Shown here: positions 23,909-35,438 of the stretch, piece after piece
Position numbering within the stretch: the first letter of the stretch is position 1
How the letters are laid out: each line of letters starts with the position of its first letter
DNA from: Volvariella volvacea V23
Taxonomy: Eukaryota; Basidiomycota; Agaricomycetes; Agaricales; Pluteaceae
Length of the DNA: 64,000 bases
Direction of reading: 5' to 3'
Assembly: GCA_000349905.1 (NCBI GenBank)
Contig: KB722762.1
Coordinates: forward strand, 72,225 to 136,224
Translations under genes and position numbers: made by a program
Notes under the pieces: model-generated
Told to the model about the DNA's origin: nothing
Databases searched by the model: none
Seen by the model: the letters and a program-made list of their open reading frames with translations, nothing else

Positions 23909-24724
23909 TCAATATGCCTGTGCTTTTCCTCTCGCCTTTCCTACAGCACACATAAACGATGCAAGTGTGTCCACCTCCCTGACGGAGTTCATCTCCCTGA
24001 AGTGTCTTTCCACAATGCCAGCGAGGATGGTGTGCACATGATCAATATCCGCAAGCACTGGCTGTCTGCCGCGGTACGGGTCGTCGTCCATGAGTCTTGA
24101 GCTCCGTCTCCTGCTTGCTCCGGTTGGGTCCCGTCTTGGCCTGTTTGCGGGTGTGAGGAGGGGTGGTGGACTAGGAGGTGCTGGTGGACGGTACGGGTGG
24201 TCCAGAGCTGAGGGAGGCGGAGGATCATTGGCTGTCAATGGAGATGGGTATACGAGGGGGACAATGTCGTAAGACATTAGATAGGCGTGGAGGACGGATG
24301 TAGGGAGCTTTGCGAATTCGACCTGAGATTGATACCACGGCGCGTTAGCGTATGCATCCAATGAGCGCACGTGCACAAGACGCAGAGCAAGAGTAATGAT
24401 AGGGGGTCCGTTGGGAGGGAGTAGCGAACTCTGGGCTCCGCAGGAAAGGACTTGGGTATCTTTATCAACACGCACCAAGGAAGATTTTTGTCCCTCGTCA
24501 TTTTCGCGTCGGGAAGTAGAGGGGGCCACCACCGGGGGTGGTTCCACTCGTTTCCTCTTCACTCGTGGTTCTCCATCAACTCTATCGTGGGCCTGACGTT
24601 TTGTTCCACCACTGCCACTGGCAATTGGTGGGCCGTTGTAGCTGGCGTCGTCATTAGGTTTGCGACGAGCCTGAGGGCGTGATCTGGAAGAGGTGGATGC
24701 AGCAGCTGGTCCCGGGGTCGACAT
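23909..24724 (-). CDS. SAP30-like protein with a Sin3-binding domain
   Basis: Single exon, 271 residues, from the ATG of MSTPGPAAAS. The frame stays open to 24910, but that extension looks like 5' UTR. The N-terminal half is basic and low-complexity, with a KRQAHDR...RVKRKRVEPP stretch that could direct it to the nucleus. The C-terminal half resembles the SAP30 Sin3-binding fold in two pieces: VEFAKLPTSVLHAYLMSYDI and, after a Pro-rich loop with NRPRRDP and RRRSSRLMDD, a final helix ILAGIVERHFREM followed by EVDTLASFMCAVGK. SAP30 subunits hold Sin3-Rpd3 histone deacetylase complexes together. Assignment rests on pattern only, with a long Pro-rich insertion in the domain. Confidence 0.7.
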   Translation of the reverse strand: MSTPGPAAASTSSRSRPQARRKPNDDASYNGPPIASGSGGTKRQAHDRVDGEPRVKRKRVEPPPVVAPSTSRRENDEGQKSSLVRVDKDTQVLSCGAQSSLLPPNGPPIITLALRLVHVRSLDAYANAPWYQSQVEFAKLPTSVLHAYLMSYDIVPLVYPSPLTANDPPPPSALDHPYRPPAPPSPPPLLTPANRPRRDPTGASRRRSSRLMDDDPYRGRQPVLADIDHVHTILAGIVERHFREMNSVREVDTLASFMCAVGKARGKAQAY

Positions 24725-25346
24725 GGCTAAGGGAGGAGGGGCTGAACAGCACGGTGGTTGGCCAGACGGGGCGTGTGTGCTAGGTTTGGGTTTGAGAAGG
24801 CGGGTTGGGTTGGGGTGACGGGCTGGATGCCGGATTGGGATAATTAACTCCGCAAAATAAATGAGCAGATAGCCGGCCTGTTCTCGGTGCACCCTCCATT
24901 GTCTCCTCAAAATGTCTGATTCCAGCGTAGATGGCTCCAGGCTGCTTGAGAATGGAATGGTTTCGAGGATGTTTCGACCTGAGCGGATGCTAAGAATAGC
25001 GATAAAAATCTCGCACTCGGTTTCCTAAGCGTAAATTCGACGCAACATATCTGATCAGTTCACCAACACAGCTCAACTCAGGTCCCGCCCTCCTCGCGCA
25101 TCCCCCATCTTCATCATACCATCACTCTTATCATCAGGTCCGTGGACAACCACCTCCCCTTTAAATCCCATCTATCCAATAGCACGAATCAGCGAAATAA
25201 CCCGAGTCTCGTCACCGCATTTTTAATTTGCTTCTTGCTACAAATACCCGACCTTATTTTCCTTAAACCCACCAGCCTCTCTCTTGCACTTCTTCCTTCC
25301 CCCCTTCCCTCGTTTTCCTAGACGACTCGGAATCTAGACTCTTAGA
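24725..25346. promoter_or_regulatory. divergent intergenic region, SAP30-like / chorismate synthase
   Basis: About 620 bp serving two divergent genes. The 250 bp before the chorismate synthase ATG are strongly C/T-rich on the plus strand, a common core-promoter feature in fungi. No clear TATA box. Confidence 0.45.
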
Positions 25347-27146
25347 ATGTCCACATACGGCACCCTTTTCCGCGTTTCCACTTACGGTGAGAGTCACTGT
25401 GCTTCTGTCGGCGCAATTGTCGACGGTGTCCCACCGGTGAGTCATGAATTGATCTGTAGCGAGCTCGCTTTTACTGATCGCGGCAATGCGCATCAATAGG
25501 GTCTCGAATTGACTGCTGAGGATGTCCAGACTCAGCTCAGCCGCAGGCGTCCTGGCCAAAGCAACCTCACCACTCCTGTGTGTAACTCGAGTCATTGGCT
25601 CTGCATGAACTGATTTCATCTTATGTCCTCATTTACCATCCACACTATTGCAACACCATAACAGCGTAACGAGAAGGATCTCGTCCACTTGCAATCCGGT
25701 ATCGAACACGGTGTCACCCTCGGTACACCCATCGCTCTCCTGGTCAAGAACGAAGACCAACGGCCACACGACTACTCCGAAACCGACTTGTACCCTCGGC
25801 CGAGTCACGCCGATTACACCTACCTAGAAAAGTACGGTGTCAAGGCCAGCAGTGGTGGTGGCCGTAGCAGTGCTCGTGAGACCATCGGTATGTCGTTGCT
25901 GTTCAATCGCTCCTGTTCGAGAGTTGCAGCATCGGGCTCGGTGACATCACATCACTGGCCCTGAGATGATCGTGGTGATTTACCACCAGTAGATCACTCG
26001 CTCTTTCGCCTCTTCATCTCATCATTTCTGTCATCTACTGTCAGTTTTGCTGATGTATCATTTCTAACCTTCTTTCACATTGCACACTCGACTCTCATCC
26101 CCATTCGAAATACAACCTGCTGCATTCGCATCTCTTTCAACAGGCCGTGTCGCCGCAGGTGCCATTGCCGAGAAATACCTCAAGCAAGCCTATGGCATCG
26201 AAATCGTCGCATTCGTCTCCTCTGTCGGGAAAATCCACCTCCCATATACCACACCCATCGCCGCAGACAGCGACCCAGAAAACGATGACACCTCTGACCC
26301 ATTGTCTCCCGAATTCTTGAAACTCATCAAGACCATCACAAGAGAGCAAGTCGACCAGGACCCCACAAGGTGCCCTCACCCAGAGACTGCGAAGAAGATG
26401 GTTCAGGTATGTTGCCTTCCGATAACCCCGGTATCCTGCCTCGTTGATTGACGTGAAACTGACATCTTACTCTTCCCCCTCGTTCTTCGCTCTAATCCAC
26501 AGCGCATCCTCCGCGCTAAGGAGGCTCAAGACTCCATCGGTGGAACTGTCACCTGCGTCATCCGAAACGTCCCCGCCGGACTCGGTGAGCCATGCTTCGA
26601 CAAGTTCGAGGCTACCCTAGGCCACGCCATGCTCTCCATCCCTGCCACCAAGTCCTTCGAAATTGGTTCCGGATTCAAGGGAACTGAAGTTCCCGGATCG
26701 AGGCATAACGATCCCTTCTACCTGCGAGAGGATGGCCGATTGGGCACTACCACTAACTGGAGCGGTGGTGTGCAAGGCGGTATCACCAACGGAGAGGACA
26801 TCTACTTCAGGTATGACACTTTCCTTTGTCCCCTCCTCTTATCTCCGCTCTCGGTGCTAACTACTTGATCCCCTTTTCCGCAACTAGAATCGGCTTCAAG
26901 TCCCCCGCCACAATCTCCCAAGCCCAAGAGACCGCGCAGTACGACGGCACAGCAGGATCGCTAGCCGCCCGCGGCCGCCACGATCCCTGCGTCGTCCCTC
27001 GTGCTGTCCCCATTGTTGAGGCTATGGCTGCCATCGTCGTCATGGACCAGCTCTTGATTCAAAACTCGCGCAAGACCGCTGCTTCGCTCTTGCCCCCCAT
27101 CACTACCCTCCCACCTACCATGGTTTTGCCCAGCAAGTCTGCTTAA
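25347..27146 (+). CDS. aro2: chorismate synthase
   Basis: Last step of the shikimate pathway: 5-enolpyruvylshikimate 3-phosphate to chorismate, using reduced FMN. Six exons: 25347-25436, 25500-25577, 25665-25887, 26144-26406, 26503-26810, 26888-27146; 1221 nt, 406 residues, slightly longer than the usual 360-380. Family signatures are present: [18 protein letters not shown] at the N-terminus, [25 protein letters not shown], and [17 protein letters not shown] near the end. The third intron (25888-26143) is 256 nt, long for this locus. Fungal enzymes carry their own flavin reductase activity (knowledge of the family). Confidence 0.97.
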
Positions 27147-27855
27147 GTGCTGATATCTTGTTGCGTTAGGAGAGGAGATGGAGATGCGGACTAGGAGGTT
27201 GCTAATTTGTTGTTGGGGAATGTAAGATTCTTTGTGTGTTATTTCTCGTTGCTTGGTTTAGATCGTAGGATGCATTTGTACGGGATAGATATGTTTTTTT
27301 TGGCTCGTGTGTAGTGCATAGAGTTACAAATTGACACGCACAGAAGAACATACAACAAAAATACGATACACTATTTCGTCTTCTCATCGAATGCGGCGGG
27401 AAAAGAATGAGACAAGATGTACAGTGAGAAAGGTGAAAGGTGGAGAGGTGGGGTGAGCGATAGACGTCCAGCGAAAGATATAAGCAAGAATATGACAGCA
27501 GAAAGAACTTAATACCAAAGCCCCCAAGAATGAAACACGGAACAAAGTACAGGAGGAGACGAGTAAATAACGTGGATCGCTAGTGCAGCGATGCACATAA
27601 TCTAATGAACACGCAAACGAGTCAAGAAAGATGGACTACAGAGGTCCAAGGATGAAGTGAATGAAAGCAAATAGATGGATGTCTATTTCAAGTTCAAGAT
27701 AAAAGGGGAACGAACCTAAGGCGATTCGGCCCCGGCCAGGTGCATTGCTGGCAAGTAGGTCAAAGGTTGTACCTGCAATGCCCAGACACCACACCCCATA
27801 AGTACGGAGTGGCGCATTGAAAGACTCCTTTTAAATTTCGCGATTGGGTTGGTCA
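27147..27855. other. intergenic, convergent 3' ends
   Basis: About 700 bp of 3' flanks of two convergent genes, purine-rich on the plus strand after 27400. No gene seen. Confidence 0.5.
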
Positions 27856-29494
27856 TCAGTCGGTGTCCGATTCTTCCAGGCATCCACAACATAATATTGG
27901 CTCCAAGTTCCACCACCACCACTGGTCCACGGTAATCCACCGGGACAGACGTTTGTTCGTGATGACGGAAGAAGTGTGATAGCAAGCCAGGGTCGGGGTC
28001 GGGTTTACGATGGAGCGCAAGGCAAACGAGGAAATGAGCATAAGCCCCAAGGGAGATCACAACGAGGGTAGAAGAGCAACGTACATGGCGGTTCAACAAT
28101 CTTCCAGGCCATTTACCAAATACAACATCAATCTCACGAGAAAGTCGTGATTCCTCGTCATCCAGTTCATATGTGTAGTCATCATAACCTCTTCCACCCA
28201 TACCACCCTCATCATCTGCATCCCCTTCGTGTACGAATAATCCCTCGCTCGCAAGATCGTCATCGATAATATATTGGTTTATACTCGTGATTCCCGCACC
28301 AGCAGGTGTAGTCAACTTGGCGTGAGTGGATTCATTTCTGAGATCGCCAATACCGCCATGGTCGAGGTACGATCGAGGGAGATAAGGTCGTCTCAGCAGT
28401 GCTTCACGTTCACCACCCAGTCCGTAATCACCCCTATGAAGCATTTGAGGTCGATAGCCTCCGCCCCCTCCACCGATCCCAAGATTCTTACCACTTCCGT
28501 TAATGTATACTCCAAGGCCTTTGCCCCTTTTCTTCATCGGCCGTCTACTAGGGGTGATCATCTCTGGTCCTCTCCCAAATCCAAATCGCCCCCTTGGTGA
28601 ACCTAGTCCTATTTCTCGACCACGTTGCTGCTGCTGCTGGAGTTGTGCTTGGCGCAGGAGCTCTTGGTTATGCGCTAGAGCGAATCTCCCAACACGTTGA
28701 CCAAGTGGTCCCCAGATCGAATTAGCGTCTCTACCTTCATCTGGATCGGTCCGCAGTGGGACAGATATCGAGGATGACGGAGAGGTAGAACGCGAAGAGA
28801 TCGGGGAACGGGAGTGTAAATCTGGCGATTGCGAACGCCTGGGTATTGGTCTTGGGGCTACATCTGAGGATCCTTTGCGACCTCGACCAGGATATACATC
28901 GTCATCCCCAGTACTTGATGCTATGGGATCAGAGTGACGATGCTTTCGGCCATGACGATGGATGCCGGAAGTAATCCTAACTCTCGAACGGAACCGCACT
29001 CGGACAGGCCTGTCTTCTACGACTGTAGCCGTACTGGGTGAGCTGCTTGAGCTCGGTGGTTTTGTTGTCCTGGATGCATCATTGTGACTCTCACTGCGTC
29101 CGATTTGCTCTCCGTCCTCAAGTCGGTCTGCCCGGTGAATAATCTGCCTTCCTTCTGGTCTTATGGGGTAATCTTGATTGGATGGTAATTTGTGGGCCGG
29201 TAATTGAGATGGAGATTGAGATGGCCCAGCAGGGTGGCTACCTTCCTCGGAACCCGTTAAAGTCGTGATGCTCTCTCTCTCGTACTCTTGGGAGTCATCT
29301 TTGACGCCCCCTTGTTCCTTCAACGATCCATCCTCTTCCTTCACTTCCTTCTCGGAATTTGGGTAGCTATTCACGACTGCATGCGAAGATAGATACTGGT
29401 TGGTGATGCCCATAGCGGTGATGCCGGCGAGCATGGTGGGTAAAAATTTGTCTGCTCCATGAGATCCACAGCGGGCCGCGGTATCAAGCGTCAT
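27856..29494 (-). CDS. unknown protein with Trp4/Cys-rich C-terminal tail
   Basis: Two exons, 29494-28085 and 27921-27856 (intron 163 nt); 1476 nt, 491 residues. Most of the protein is disordered: Ser/Pro/Arg-rich, with a Gln run, a Gly run and many charged patches. The conserved-looking part is the C-terminus, DVVFGKWPGRLLNRH, which the intron joins to WWWWNLEPILCCGCLEESD and a stop. The four Trp are followed by CCGC, a plausible membrane-insertion or palmitoylation site (inference). If the intron were not removed the frame would run on to 27716 with a different tail. The spliced form is preferred for its clean splice sites and the striking tail. Function unknown. Confidence 0.75.
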
Positions 29495-30459
29495 ACTACT
29501 GGACTTTGCGACTATATGCGTGTCAGGTTATGGGAAAGGGCGCATGTAGAGGGAAGAAGTGTAGATAGTGGTTCAAGAGGTGTGTGCGTGCGGGCAGTGT
29601 GTAAGTCCGTTGGGCAAGGGTTTCTAGCGTGCCCGCTGTTGACTTTGGAAGTCTGATGCGAGTTTGATGCTGCTGTAACAGCAAGGAAAGCTTCGAAAGC
29701 AAGTTTGACGACCTGTGGTAGGCACGCCCAGCCGTAACAGGTGACGTCGTGATCGTCGACTGGGGTTAAGTATGTACAGATTATCGCCGCAATGACGACC
29801 GTTTGAGATTTGGAGCCGTATTCAGATGTCTCCCAAGGAGAGGGGGATTGGGAGGAATGTCTCGCCCTCGACCTCGCAATTCTGAGTTGCCCCTTGTTGG
29901 GGGTGGGTTTTCAGTCCGGACCCTGAAAACGCTGCGGGGCTCCGCGCCAATGCGTTTTAACTCAAGGGTGGTGGCGGAAGAGGGGGATTTTGGGTCCAAT
30001 GTCTCATCCGGCTCCCACAGATGCTGATGGGATCCGGGAATTGAGATGAGGAAATAAGCGGATTAAGTTTGCGAAGGATGTCGTGTGATGGCACTGCGCA
30101 CGCCGGAAAGAGGGCTCAACTCGCAACGGAGCTGTCTCGAGTGCAAAGCGCATTCTGCGCCAGACTCTCGAGTTTCCTGCAGGCCAGGCAGAAGAAAGGG
30201 TGGGGTTCTCTGGACTCGCCGGTCCTATGCCCATGTGGAAACATCGGATCCTTCCATCAATATGCCATCCAAGCTTTAACTTCACTTGACCACTTGACAC
30301 CGCAGCATTGCTGCCAGCTGGGTGGCGTGGGGTGCAACTTCGAATGAAAGCTTCTTTATGCACAAGAATCTAGTTATGTCTCGTACTGGACACGTCCATT
30401 GCTACTAACTCTTGGGTCTCTCTGGGTGCGATAGCGAAATCCCCGCAAAATGGCACTTT
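29495..30459. other. intergenic, possible dispersed-repeat remnant
   Basis: 965 bp. The stretch 29790-30030 has overlapping open frames on both strands, is GC-rich with GGGGCTCCGCGCC, and looks unlike its surroundings. It could be a piece of an old transposable element, but no terminal repeats or enzyme motifs are visible. Confidence 0.3.
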
Positions 30460-32566
30460 CTATAGCTGATTCGTAGCCTGCTTGCGTCTAATGATCTGGT
30501 CCACCACCCGACGAACACTATCAGGAGTGTATCTGGGTACCCCATTTTTATCCTCACCCTCGACTTCAGTGCATCTGACTCCCAACGCCTAGAAATGGAT
30601 CCGCCAGATTAGCAAAAGACCGGCTCATCCCCCGAAACGTTGCCATGTGCCCTTCCACGAAAGGAAGGTAGATAAGATCGTTGTAAACTCACCGTAATAT
30701 AACCTATATCTACCCGGACAGCCGTGCCCTTCAAGTAAACCAAATCTGTAATGAATGCTGAAATGGGGTAGGTGGTATTCACATTCCCTAGCCCCCCGTA
30801 TGGCTTAGTGTGATACGAAGAGTTTAAAGTTCTGACTAGGGCCCTAGATTGACAGAAAAGGTGCATTCAAAGTTCTTATGAGTACAGCTGACAATGATCA
30901 CTTACTGGATATAATCAGCAGCTGTGTAGCCATGTGTTTCCCTATCATTCTCCGAGTTAACTACACGGCAGTGAGATCATCTCTTCGGACATTGAACCGC
31001 GGAATAATCTCACGAAGCAAGATTTTGGCTCGAAGGGAACGGGAACGCGCAATTGATGAAGCCACTCCCCGAAGTGCAAGGCACGGGATGATACTAGGAG
31101 TTAGCGTTTCTCAGCTGCGCCTTTCGTCGTGTCAAAGCCACCAGGGATGCAGACCTACCTAGTCCATAAGGAACCGCATGAATAGACCAACACATCTCTC
31201 TTGCCTAGATTTGAAAGATAATCTGGATTAGGAGCTGGATGAATCTCAATTCCGTATGCATTGATATAAAACAGCCCTGAATGCGAGATAAGACTCAGGT
31301 AAATGCACAACCTTAGATATTGGGGCTCACTTTGTATGCGCGCGGCGAGCGCTTCATATTGGCCTTTCTCCGCCGCCTGAAACATAACATTGTGACCTGG
31401 GTGGATAGTTTCTCCCATTCCATCTGTAGGGGACAATGGATCCGCGATTGTCACATCGATGGTGGGAATCTCCTGTACGACGGGGTGCGAGATTTCGCAT
31501 TGTCCAACGAGTCTTTCTCCGTTTTCCTGTAGTGAAATCGATCATTCTGTTCGAACTTCAGGCCATACATTGGGCACAGGCTTACCAATTCAGCTGCAAT
31601 GGTCACTGTGTGGTTTGTCACCACCACAGGCACAATATTGGCCTTTGCGTAAAAAAATCAAATTCTGACACAACATTATGAATACTTACTTGACTGTTGG
31701 TGATCGAGGAAAACAGAAATATCGCCGACGGTAAGGAGCGGAAGAATTCCTGTGCTGCTGCAAGGAAGTAATTTCCGATACTATAACAGAACGGTCATGT
31801 CATTCACCGAAATGATCGTGCGTGATTTTAAGCATACCTGCCGTTGCGAAAATCAAAGTTTTTGTGCGCCCGCTTCAATAACTCGCTTTCAAAGTACACA
31901 AGGAACCCTATCGGGAGCCCAGGGTAATAAGCTATCGGAATGATATAACGGATCAGGCACATGTACCACGTAATGTTTCCTTTCGGTCGTTGGGTATACC
32001 AGACCATAGGTGACTGCGTCCTTCGACAATATCTCTCCACTCCTCGCGCGCCTCGCGGTCTGTGTAGTGGGCCGGGAGTCGATAGGCAAGAAGACGGCGA
32101 ATAACAGCGAGAGGAGAATTCTCTGGTGCTGAGGGAATTAGGCGGACCAGCCGCGAGCGTATATCACCTAGATAATTTAGGTAAATTTGTTACAACACTG
32201 CCGAAGTGAGTTAGAATGATAGGTACCAATGGATGGTCCTCCTAGTACCCTTATAATCTCACTGGAGGAACCGCCATCATCAGAAACAGGTAGGACGTAA
32301 CAAGCCTCTGGACCAAATGCCGGGCATATTGCATTTCCTCCAGTACCACCAGAAATAACGATAAATGAAGTTAGATTAGATTTCGTTGTGTCTGGCATAT
32401 TTCCTGCCAGGGGGCCTGAGGCCGGTGTAGTGCCTCTGGTGTCGACAGTGCGTATTCTAGCACCTGAGGCCTCCGTAGGTTGGACAGGCAGGTCGAAGAC
32501 AGAAGAGGTTGGACTGTCATTCTGACTGTAGGTCCTCGCGTCCAGCGATAAGTGCGACGTGTTCAT
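30460..32566 (-). CDS. YvcK/CofD-like (UPF0052) protein
   Basis: Eleven exons: 32566-32227, 32167-31967, 31907-31838, 31780-31690, 31642-31586, 31526-31331, 31276-31159, 31093-31014, 30960-30906, 30843-30693, 30588-30460; 1488 nt, 495 residues. A Ser/Thr-rich leader of about 65 residues precedes the Rossmann-like fold of the CofD/YvcK family. Seen are the nucleotide-binding VISGGTGGNAI, LPVSDDGGSSSEIIRVLGG, GDIRSRLVRLIP, NYFLAAAQEFFRSLPSAIFL, VLVYSCGSLWT, LLLNSENDRETHGYTAADYI and TYPISAFITDLVYL. Bacterial YvcK binds UDP-sugars and affects cell-wall growth; archaeal CofD makes the F420 precursor. The fungal role is unknown, and no F420 pathway gene is seen here. Every splice junction restores the family sequence, so despite weak long frames the gene is intact. 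Confidence 0.88.
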
Positions 32567-33085
32567 GCAGGGGTAATGCTAACGTGTTCGTACCACAGCC
32601 ACCGCACTTAAAGGACTCAGGCACAGCTTACATAACTTTGCACTACTTACCCGCAGTGTAGATGGTCCTTTGACGACATCCTAGGGCTCAGTGAGCCTAA
32701 TATTTGCATAAGTACAATGTTCTCGTGCTTGTCTAGGTGTATTTTGCGCTGAAGCCCTCCTGCCCTCCCCGTTCACCTATGTCCTAGCGAGTCTAAATTT
32801 CAGTACGCCCGCAGACCATTGTAGTCAGGGTATCCTTAATTCTTCATCAAAATCAGCCTTAATGAGCAAGCGCTACCTCTTGCGTGATTCCTTTCTATGG
32901 ATTGAACTGGCCCAGTGTGGAAACCTTTGTTCGATTCGATAATCGAGTCGTCGCAATAAGGCAGTAGCGATACATGCCATCCTCAACGGCAGCCCACGCC
33001 ATGACACAGCATATAAAAGGCAAGGAATCCATACTTGCCAGTGGAATATCCGCTTAAACCTCCTTTATTTCCGTATTTCACTATC
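32567..33085. promoter_or_regulatory. divergent intergenic region, YvcK-like / membrane protein A
   Basis: 519 bp between two start codons read in opposite directions. It holds the TATA element of the plus-strand gene near its right end and is otherwise featureless. Confidence 0.4.
33012..33019 (+). promoter_or_regulatory. TATA box of membrane protein A
   Basis: TATAAAAG, 74 bp upstream of the ATG of the first tandem gene. Confidence 0.6.
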
Positions 33086-33894
33086 ATGTTCTCAAAGAAG
33101 CCCTTCCCAGCAGCAGTTGGAATTTACCGCTTCCTATTTCTCTACTTTGAACCATGTAAGCATCCAACACTTTCATTCATACATCCTGTCACATCCATTG
33201 ATCCTGATGCGTTAGTATCCGTGTTCACTGTCCTGTTCAGCATCTTTGCTCGAGGAAGACAAGGGGCAATTAGCTTCTATAATGATTTGGCCCCGATTCA
33301 AGGAAGTGACATTCCAGCAATGGACCCACGGATCTTTATGCTGGTGTGGCATCTTTCCAATTGTGAGTCTCATCCATAATTGGTGCTAGTCGCTGACGAT
33401 GCCCTATGTTAGTATACATTATGGTCGGATGCCTCATGGTGCTCGTTCTGCACATGCTCAGGGAATATATCACCGACTATGATGTTCAAGAGCGGCTGTT
33501 CGCATACCTCGTTGCAATGATGTCCGTCGGCGATGTGAGTACTTCATTAAGATTTTAATTCTGTCTAGCAGAGCTTAATATACCTATAGCTTGTTCAGTA
33601 GGTATCCTATCGAAGTCTAAATGATATTTCTCTGATCGCAATCAGTGCTGGGAGCGCCTGGTTTGCACTGCCAGAAACTGTTCGCTCTAATCCAGGCAGC
33701 TGGTCATTTCTGCTTCACGGCAATCTTACCATTCCAATTGTCATGATGGTCTTCAGGTGAGCGAGCCATCGGCTGTCCAGCTTGTGTCGACGCAGCTCAG
33801 ATGACATTCTCGACTCAGGTTTGCTTGGTTTGCTGGCTTTGGCAGGGGCGAGAGACCTACTCAAAAGAATGGTACTTCATTCCAAAAGGCGTAG
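33086..33894 (+). CDS. DUF7704-like four-helix membrane protein, copy A
   Basis: Six exons: 33086-33155, 33216-33362, 33413-33534, 33590-33597, 33646-33756, 33819-33894; 534 nt, 177 residues. It starts with the pattern shared by the three copies (FP..xGxYxFLFLYxEP), then has about four hydrophobic segments (VFTVLFSIFA; YIMVGCLMVLVLHML; RLFAYLVAMMSVGDLVHAG; NLTIPIVMMVFRFAWFAGFG) and a short polar tail. The general plan (aromatic start with EP, conserved D..H in the third helix, H-G-N before the fourth) fits the fungal DUF7704 family as I remember it. Function unknown. Exon 4 is only 8 nt (coding across D-L-V-H) and must be included to keep the frame. Confidence 0.82.
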
Positions 33895-34386
33895 ATATAT
33901 ATCGCAGTCGTTTCGACTTCAAGGCTTTACGTAGCACTCCCTCATCTGCGTCTGCGTTTCCTCGTATATTTGTACACAAAGGATCATATCGAATGACCAA
34001 GCCTTTTTTCTGGGAGTTTCTTTTAAGTCATGCCGGAAAGCCGTTTGTGTTGCATTCGATCGAATTCACAGGCTGCAAGACAGATTACACTTACGCCCGC
34101 GTGAGCTGCGTATTCCAATCGTCCTCTTAGGTCAGTGGGTCCATGACCTACGGCTGCAGACTCGAAGCACTGGAAGGAGGACGGTTAATCACAAGGGGCA
34201 TCGTGATGCCGCGCGCCGCTTTATTGCTTTCCGTAATCAGCAAATCCTTTCCACAGCTCATACAGCAAAGCTTCCATAAAGAGGTTTTGCTGACAGCATG
34301 CACCCAGTGCAATACTCTTCAATCTATCAGAACTCTTGTAATTTAGACCCTGAATACGGTCAGACAAGTCGTCGAGTTATGGAAAT

Positions 34387-34421
34387 TTCCTCTGCGGCCT
34401 CTGTTTTCGTCCGCAGAGGAA
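34387..34421. repeat. 11-bp inverted repeat (hairpin), 13-nt loop
   Basis: TTCCTCTGCGG at 34387-34397 is the exact reverse complement of 34411-34421. It lies 491 bp downstream of the copy A stop and 215 bp upstream of the copy B ATG. It could be a terminator-like structure, a protein-binding palindrome or chance. Confidence 0.55.
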
Positions 34422-34531
34422 TTTTACCCTGACATTGACACAGTAGACGATGCAAGCAGGCTGCAAGCGGTAAAGATGAGAGTGCTTCCGTCATGCATTG
34501 CGATACATAATCCTCTACGGCGGAGAGAGGG

Positions 34532-34539
34532 TATAAAAT
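34532..34539 (+). promoter_or_regulatory. TATA box of membrane protein B
   Basis: TATAAAAT, about 100 bp upstream of the ATG of the second tandem gene. Confidence 0.6.
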
Positions 34540-34636
34540 ATGGTATCATTTCGTAGGCTGAGTGATAGTTGTAGCATCCAATCTACAACCGTATCAACCT
34601 AGCATCGACACCTTAAAACGAGTCAGACTCACCAAG

Positions 34637-35438
34637 ATGTTCTCTCTCTTTGGCGAACCATTCCCCGTATTCACTGGATGGTACCACTTTTTGTTCCTGT
34701 ACCTTGAGCCCTGTGAGTAATCATTGAACCTGAAGGTACCCTGTGCTCATATCGTCAAGTATCTCTTCTAGGCCCAGTTTTCACCAACTGGTTAACACCC
34801 AGCATGGGTGCAAAGTGGTTTTACCACGATATGATACCCAGCAATGACCCTGTTCCTGCTCAGGCGTCCGATCGCACTAATATGATTGTGTGGCAATTAA
34901 CGAATAGTGCGTGCACAAGCTCATTTCCTTCGTGGCTACAAGTTCTAATTCGTGGTAACACGCAGCTTATGCGTCGATGTTCGCAATTATGTTTCTCTCA
35001 TACTTTACCGTCCGAAATCTGAGTAAAAATAATTTGGCTGTTCAAGAGCGCTTCATTTCCGCTTATCTCTTGATCCTGAGTGCTGGAGATGTAAGTCATA
35101 ACTTGCCTTTGCCACTTGTACACATCGACTCACCTCATTTGTGAACCCCCAGGTCGGACAGTGAGCCCACAAAGTTTGCGTTATACTCATAGGATATTGA
35201 TCAATCTCCGCAGTTGCACCTCTAGTCTTCTTGCCTTACCAGAGCATATCCGATTCCATTTTAGCACCTGGAATGGCATGGCCCATGGTAATATTAGTTT
35301 TGTTGCTTTTCTTCTCGTGAACAGGTAAGTGATTTTTTACACGATTAAGGGTGCAAGCTAATGTGCCAATTCAGAATTGCCTGGCTCATGGGTGTGGGGA
35401 GAGATAGCTTCATCACCCATAAGACCAAGAGCAATTGA
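34637..35438 (+). CDS. DUF7704-like four-helix membrane protein, copy B
   Basis: Six exons: 34637-34712, 34772-34906, 34966-35090, 35153-35160, 35214-35324, 35375-35438; 519 nt, 172 residues. It begins MFSLFGEPFPVFTGWYHFLF and EP is split by the first intron as in copies A and C. Other shared features are WQLTN before the second helix, QERF and AGD-VGH in the third helix, HGNISFVAFLLVNRIAW in the fourth, and a MGVGRD loop before the tail. Exon 4 (8 nt) and exon 5 (111 nt) have exactly the lengths seen in A and C, which is strong evidence of tandem duplication and of the exon model. Function unknown. Confidence 0.82.

Larger units (their letters stand above)
33895..34636. other. intergenic between copies A and B
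   Basis: 742 bp with a perfect 11-bp inverted repeat (34387-34421) and a TATA box. Open frames at 33801-34130 and 34143-34346 lack any family resemblance. Confidence 0.45.

Noticed and set aside
29781..30363. Open frames on both strands in a GC-rich block
   Set aside because: No domain, no splice structure, and no terminal repeats. A transposon remnant is possible but cannot be shown.
30460..32566. Reading the YvcK-like locus as decayed because only short open frames remain
   Set aside because: Ten consensus introns account for all interruptions and the summed exons keep the frame.
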